Assembly: GCA_003354225.1 (NCBI GenBank)
Contig: PIVH01000036.1
Location: 1-9,761, forward strand
Origin: Globobulimina sp.
Taxonomy: Eukaryota; Foraminifera; Rotaliida
DNA: 9,761 nt
Direction of reading: 5' to 3'
Part shown: positions 7,742-9,761 of the stretch, piece after piece
Numbering within the stretch: position 1 is the first letter of the stretch
Layout of the letters: the number at the start of each line of letters is the position of its first letter
Position numbers and translations under genes: made by a program
Notes under the pieces: generated by a model
What the model was told of the DNA's origin: nothing
What the model saw: only the letters and a program-made list of their open reading frames with translations
Databases searched by the model: none

Positions 7742-7769
7742 GCTGTAAACTATTGAAAAGATAAAAACA
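7742..7769. promoter_or_regulatory. 28-bp gap between divergent start codons
   Basis: The ATG of the minus-strand Pro/Met-rich gene (7741) and the ATG of the plus-strand 7TM-kinase gene (7770) are separated by 28 bp. A full bidirectional promoter cannot fit here, so promoter elements and 5' UTRs must overlap the opposite coding regions, or one gene has an unrecognised upstream exon. Confidence 0.5.
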
Positions 7770-9761
7770 ATGTCGTGCACTACTTCTGGGTTATGGCACT
7801 TATCCACCGACACTAACAAAGATATATTTCATATTGTTGAGGTATTGGCAGTTACTGTAGAGATTGTTTGTATATTGTTGTATGTGAGAACGAATAGGAA
7901 TATATCCGTGAATTCAAACATCACAGATAAAAGTATTGTGATTAATGATTATGAAGATACTGTTGATGATTACGATGGATATGAAAAATTAGCGAGGAAA
8001 ATAAAGAAAGCAAATAAAAACACTATTTTGCCCGTTTATTTTAATCTGTTAAAATGGTTTATTTTCTACCAAATAATAATGATAATATATTCGTTGGCAA
8101 TATTTGTGTTGTCCATAAATAAAACAGCAATAAAAACAGTAACTAAATAGTTTAGCACTTTGCTACATTACTTGTATGAAAACAATACAAACATTAAATT
8201 ATATAAAATATATAGTATAATTATTGCATTTGAAGGTTTTATTGTGAATTTCTTTTGGTATAGTTTTATGTATTTGATAATCTGGAGTTTTATACAAAAA
8301 TCAAGCGGGAAAAATTCATGGAGGAGGAGTGCGTATATATCCTTATTTTTAGGTGTTGTACATGGCGCTGCCTTTATATTTATGTTTGAAATAATTGTCG
8401 ATTGCTTCACCACGAGATTTATCATTATGACATTATGCTCATTTGATTTATCCATATTTATCATCTTAATATATTACATGGTCAAATATCCAAGGAAGAG
8501 ATATAAAAAATCATTAATTTGTTACACACTCATTATCACTGTAATACATATAATATGGTTAATACTTAATATATTTGCCTATATCAATAAAAATGGATCT
8601 TTTTACATTTATTATATATTTGATGTGCTGCGACAATTAATATTTCCAATCATCTTATTTTTTACACTCAAATATGACTCTGAATATTGGTCGGAGATGG
8701 CATATTCAATTATGTGCTCCAATCATGCCCGCTTATCCATATGGGACGAATATGTGGATATAGAATCTACAAATTATGCCTCGGCCTCAGAGTCGACTAC
8801 AAATACAAATACAAATCTATCCATCTATGACGAAGTAATAAATTTAGCCGCCTCTGAAATGCAAATACCTATATTTGAATGGTGTTGCTTAGGTATTGAC
8901 AATGATGAAATAGTTGGCTTAGGCACATATGCTCATGTATTGTTAGGCAAATATAAAGGAAGGAATGTGGCAATAAAATGCATAGTTTGCGATGAATTAG
9001 ATATTGAAACAATGCATTTATTTTATAAAGAAGCATTATTATCCTTATCATTACAATCGAGAGGTATATCACATCCAAACATTGTCCAATTTTTAGGGAT
9101 TGCCATTCAGCCGCCTGAGCTATGTCTAATAGTTTAGCACTTTTACTACATTACTTGTATGAAATTAAAACAATATATAAATTATATAAAATATAATATA
9201 TAGTATGAATATTGTAAACACAAATCATTAACCAATGTTTTGCAAAATGTACATTTATATTCAAATATTAGTTACATTCAAATTTTATATATGGCGCAAG
9301 ATATTGCCAAAGGAATGAAATATTTGCACAAACATGATATTATCCACAGAGACTTAAAAACTGACAATGTATTAATTCATTCATATACGGCTAACAAATC
9401 AAATACTGCCAAATATCCAAACAAACTGTTTATTGCAAAAGTATGTCTACACTCTCTAACTAACATTTATATATATATTATAATTATAATTAATTAATTA
9501 TATATATATCAGGTCTGTGATTTTGGGCTTGCCAGAAAAGTTGAAATGAATCAATTAAATCCAAATGATATGGATGACGAAGCATATATTTATGTTGATG
9601 ATCATGACGAATTGGCTCAAGCAAATGGTTGTAATTCGCCGAGTTTATCATCGATCAGATCCATCAGATCCATTCGATCCATTAAATCAAAGAATTCTGC
9701 AAAATCATCAATTTCGGAATTTATATTATCAACTTTAGGAATAAATACATTGAATATGAAA
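7770..9761 (+). CDS. Seven-transmembrane receptor fused to a TKL-type kinase (3' end outside the window)
   Basis: Exons 7770-8149, 8216-9131, 9204-9440 and 9513-9761 join in one frame to at least 594 residues, continuing past the window. Seven hydrophobic segments are seen at about residues 19-39, 91-114, 128-153, 166-188, 195-216, 226-249 and 256-278, which puts a short N-terminus outside and the kinase in the cytosol. Kinase landmarks are GLGTYAHV (361-368), VAIK with K381, the helix C Glu E399 in FYKEALL, HPNIVQFLG (413-421), hinge-region LIYEYC, HRDLKTDN with D482 and N487, and DFG at 514-516. HRDLK-x2-N and the subdomains fit the tyrosine-kinase-like (TKL) group. All catalytic residues visible so far are intact. 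7TM-TKL fusions are known in oomycetes and some other protists. Oddities are a ~50-residue acidic loop between spans 1 and 2 and a long Ser/Arg insertion after DFG. Ligand and substrates unknown. The start is the first ATG after an in-frame stop at 7746. Confidence 0.88.
8150..8215 (+). other. Intron 1 of the 7TM-kinase gene (66 nt), near copy of intron 2
   Basis: Donor GTTTAG and acceptor TATAG, phase 2. The exon ends in TA and the next exon supplies T, giving Tyr and then IIIAFEG, the start of the third membrane span. Retention would give an immediate TAG stop. The sequence is closely related to the intron at 9132-9203. Confidence 0.88.
9132..9203 (+). other. Intron 2 of the 7TM-kinase gene (72 nt), near copy of intron 1
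   Basis: Donor GTTTAG and acceptor TATAG, phase 0. Splicing joins PPELCLI to YEYCKHKSL, restoring the expected kinase hinge. Retention gives Val then a TAG stop. The first 30 nt differ from intron 1 by one substitution and one indel, and the 3' ends share an AATTATATAAAAT block plus ATATAG. Confidence 0.92.
9441..9512 (+). other. Intron 3 of the 7TM-kinase gene (72 nt)
   Basis: Donor GTATGT and acceptor ATCAG, phase 0. Splicing joins KLFIAK to VCDFGLARK, restoring the strand leading into the DFG motif. It is TA-rich and does not resemble introns 1 and 2. Confidence 0.93.
9651..9686 (+). repeat. Four 9-nt repeats coding Ser-Ile-Arg/Lys in the kinase activation segment
   Basis: Units at 9651-9659, 9660-9668, 9669-9677 and 9678-9686 encode SIR, SIR, SIR and SIK. 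They lie in the insertion that follows DFG and form part of a Ser-rich basic patch. The units differ by a few bases, so they are diverged tandem repeats. Confidence 0.85.

Noticed and set aside
8160-8215. A separate gene start for the kinase half at the TTG near 8160
   Set aside because: The stretch is intron 1. It lacks an ATG, and splicing joins the two halves in frame and completes a seven-span unit.
8150-9203. Classical target-site duplication (ATAGT) flanking each kinase intron
   Set aside because: Spliced exons would differ by two bases from a simple pre-insertion site and shift the frame, so the shared pentamer alone does not prove transposition.

Overview
The window is nuclear DNA of a unicellular eukaryote. 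Genes are interrupted by very short GT-AG introns (53-88 nt), intergenic DNA is AT-rich, and the products include a Sec61 alpha translocon subunit, an archaemetzincin-type protease and a 7TM-kinase fusion. TAA, TAG and TGA all end genes here, so the code looks standard and a ciliate-type code is ruled out. A free-living protist with a compact AT-rich genome fits. A rhizarian/foraminiferan source is only a guess; nothing here proves it.

Layout. 1-333: leader/promoter DNA with a TATA-like tract. 334-1623 (+): archaemetzincin-like metalloprotease, one exon. 1624-2186: convergent 3' intergenic DNA. 2187-3676 (-): complete Sec61 alpha in two exons. 3867-4643 (-): predicted secretory single-pass membrane protein with three ~47-50-residue repeats, possibly a beta-trefoil. 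4744-5905 (-): ankyrin-repeat protein in two exons, ending in a hydrophobic C-terminal anchor. 6027-7741 (-): unrecognised 509-residue Pro/Met-rich protein in four exons, including a 42-nt microexon. 7770-9761 (+): seven-transmembrane receptor fused to a TKL-type kinase, four exons seen, running off the right edge.

Four minus-strand genes lie nose to tail, separated by about 100-190 bp. The last is head to head with the 7TM-kinase, with only 28 bp between the two start codons. No operon logic is evident. Three products are tied to membranes or the secretory pathway (Sec61 alpha, the repeat membrane protein, the 7TM-kinase) and a fourth (ankyrin protein) is probably tail-anchored.

Most notable: introns 1 and 2 of the 7TM-kinase gene are near copies of each other, sharing an almost identical first 30 nt and the last ~20 nt, although they sit in unrelated coding contexts and different phases. 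This resembles an introner-like element or a recent intron duplication. Also notable are two TGACGTGG elements (the core of the animal unfolded-protein-response element) upstream of Sec61 alpha, and a long low-complexity insertion in the kinase activation segment.
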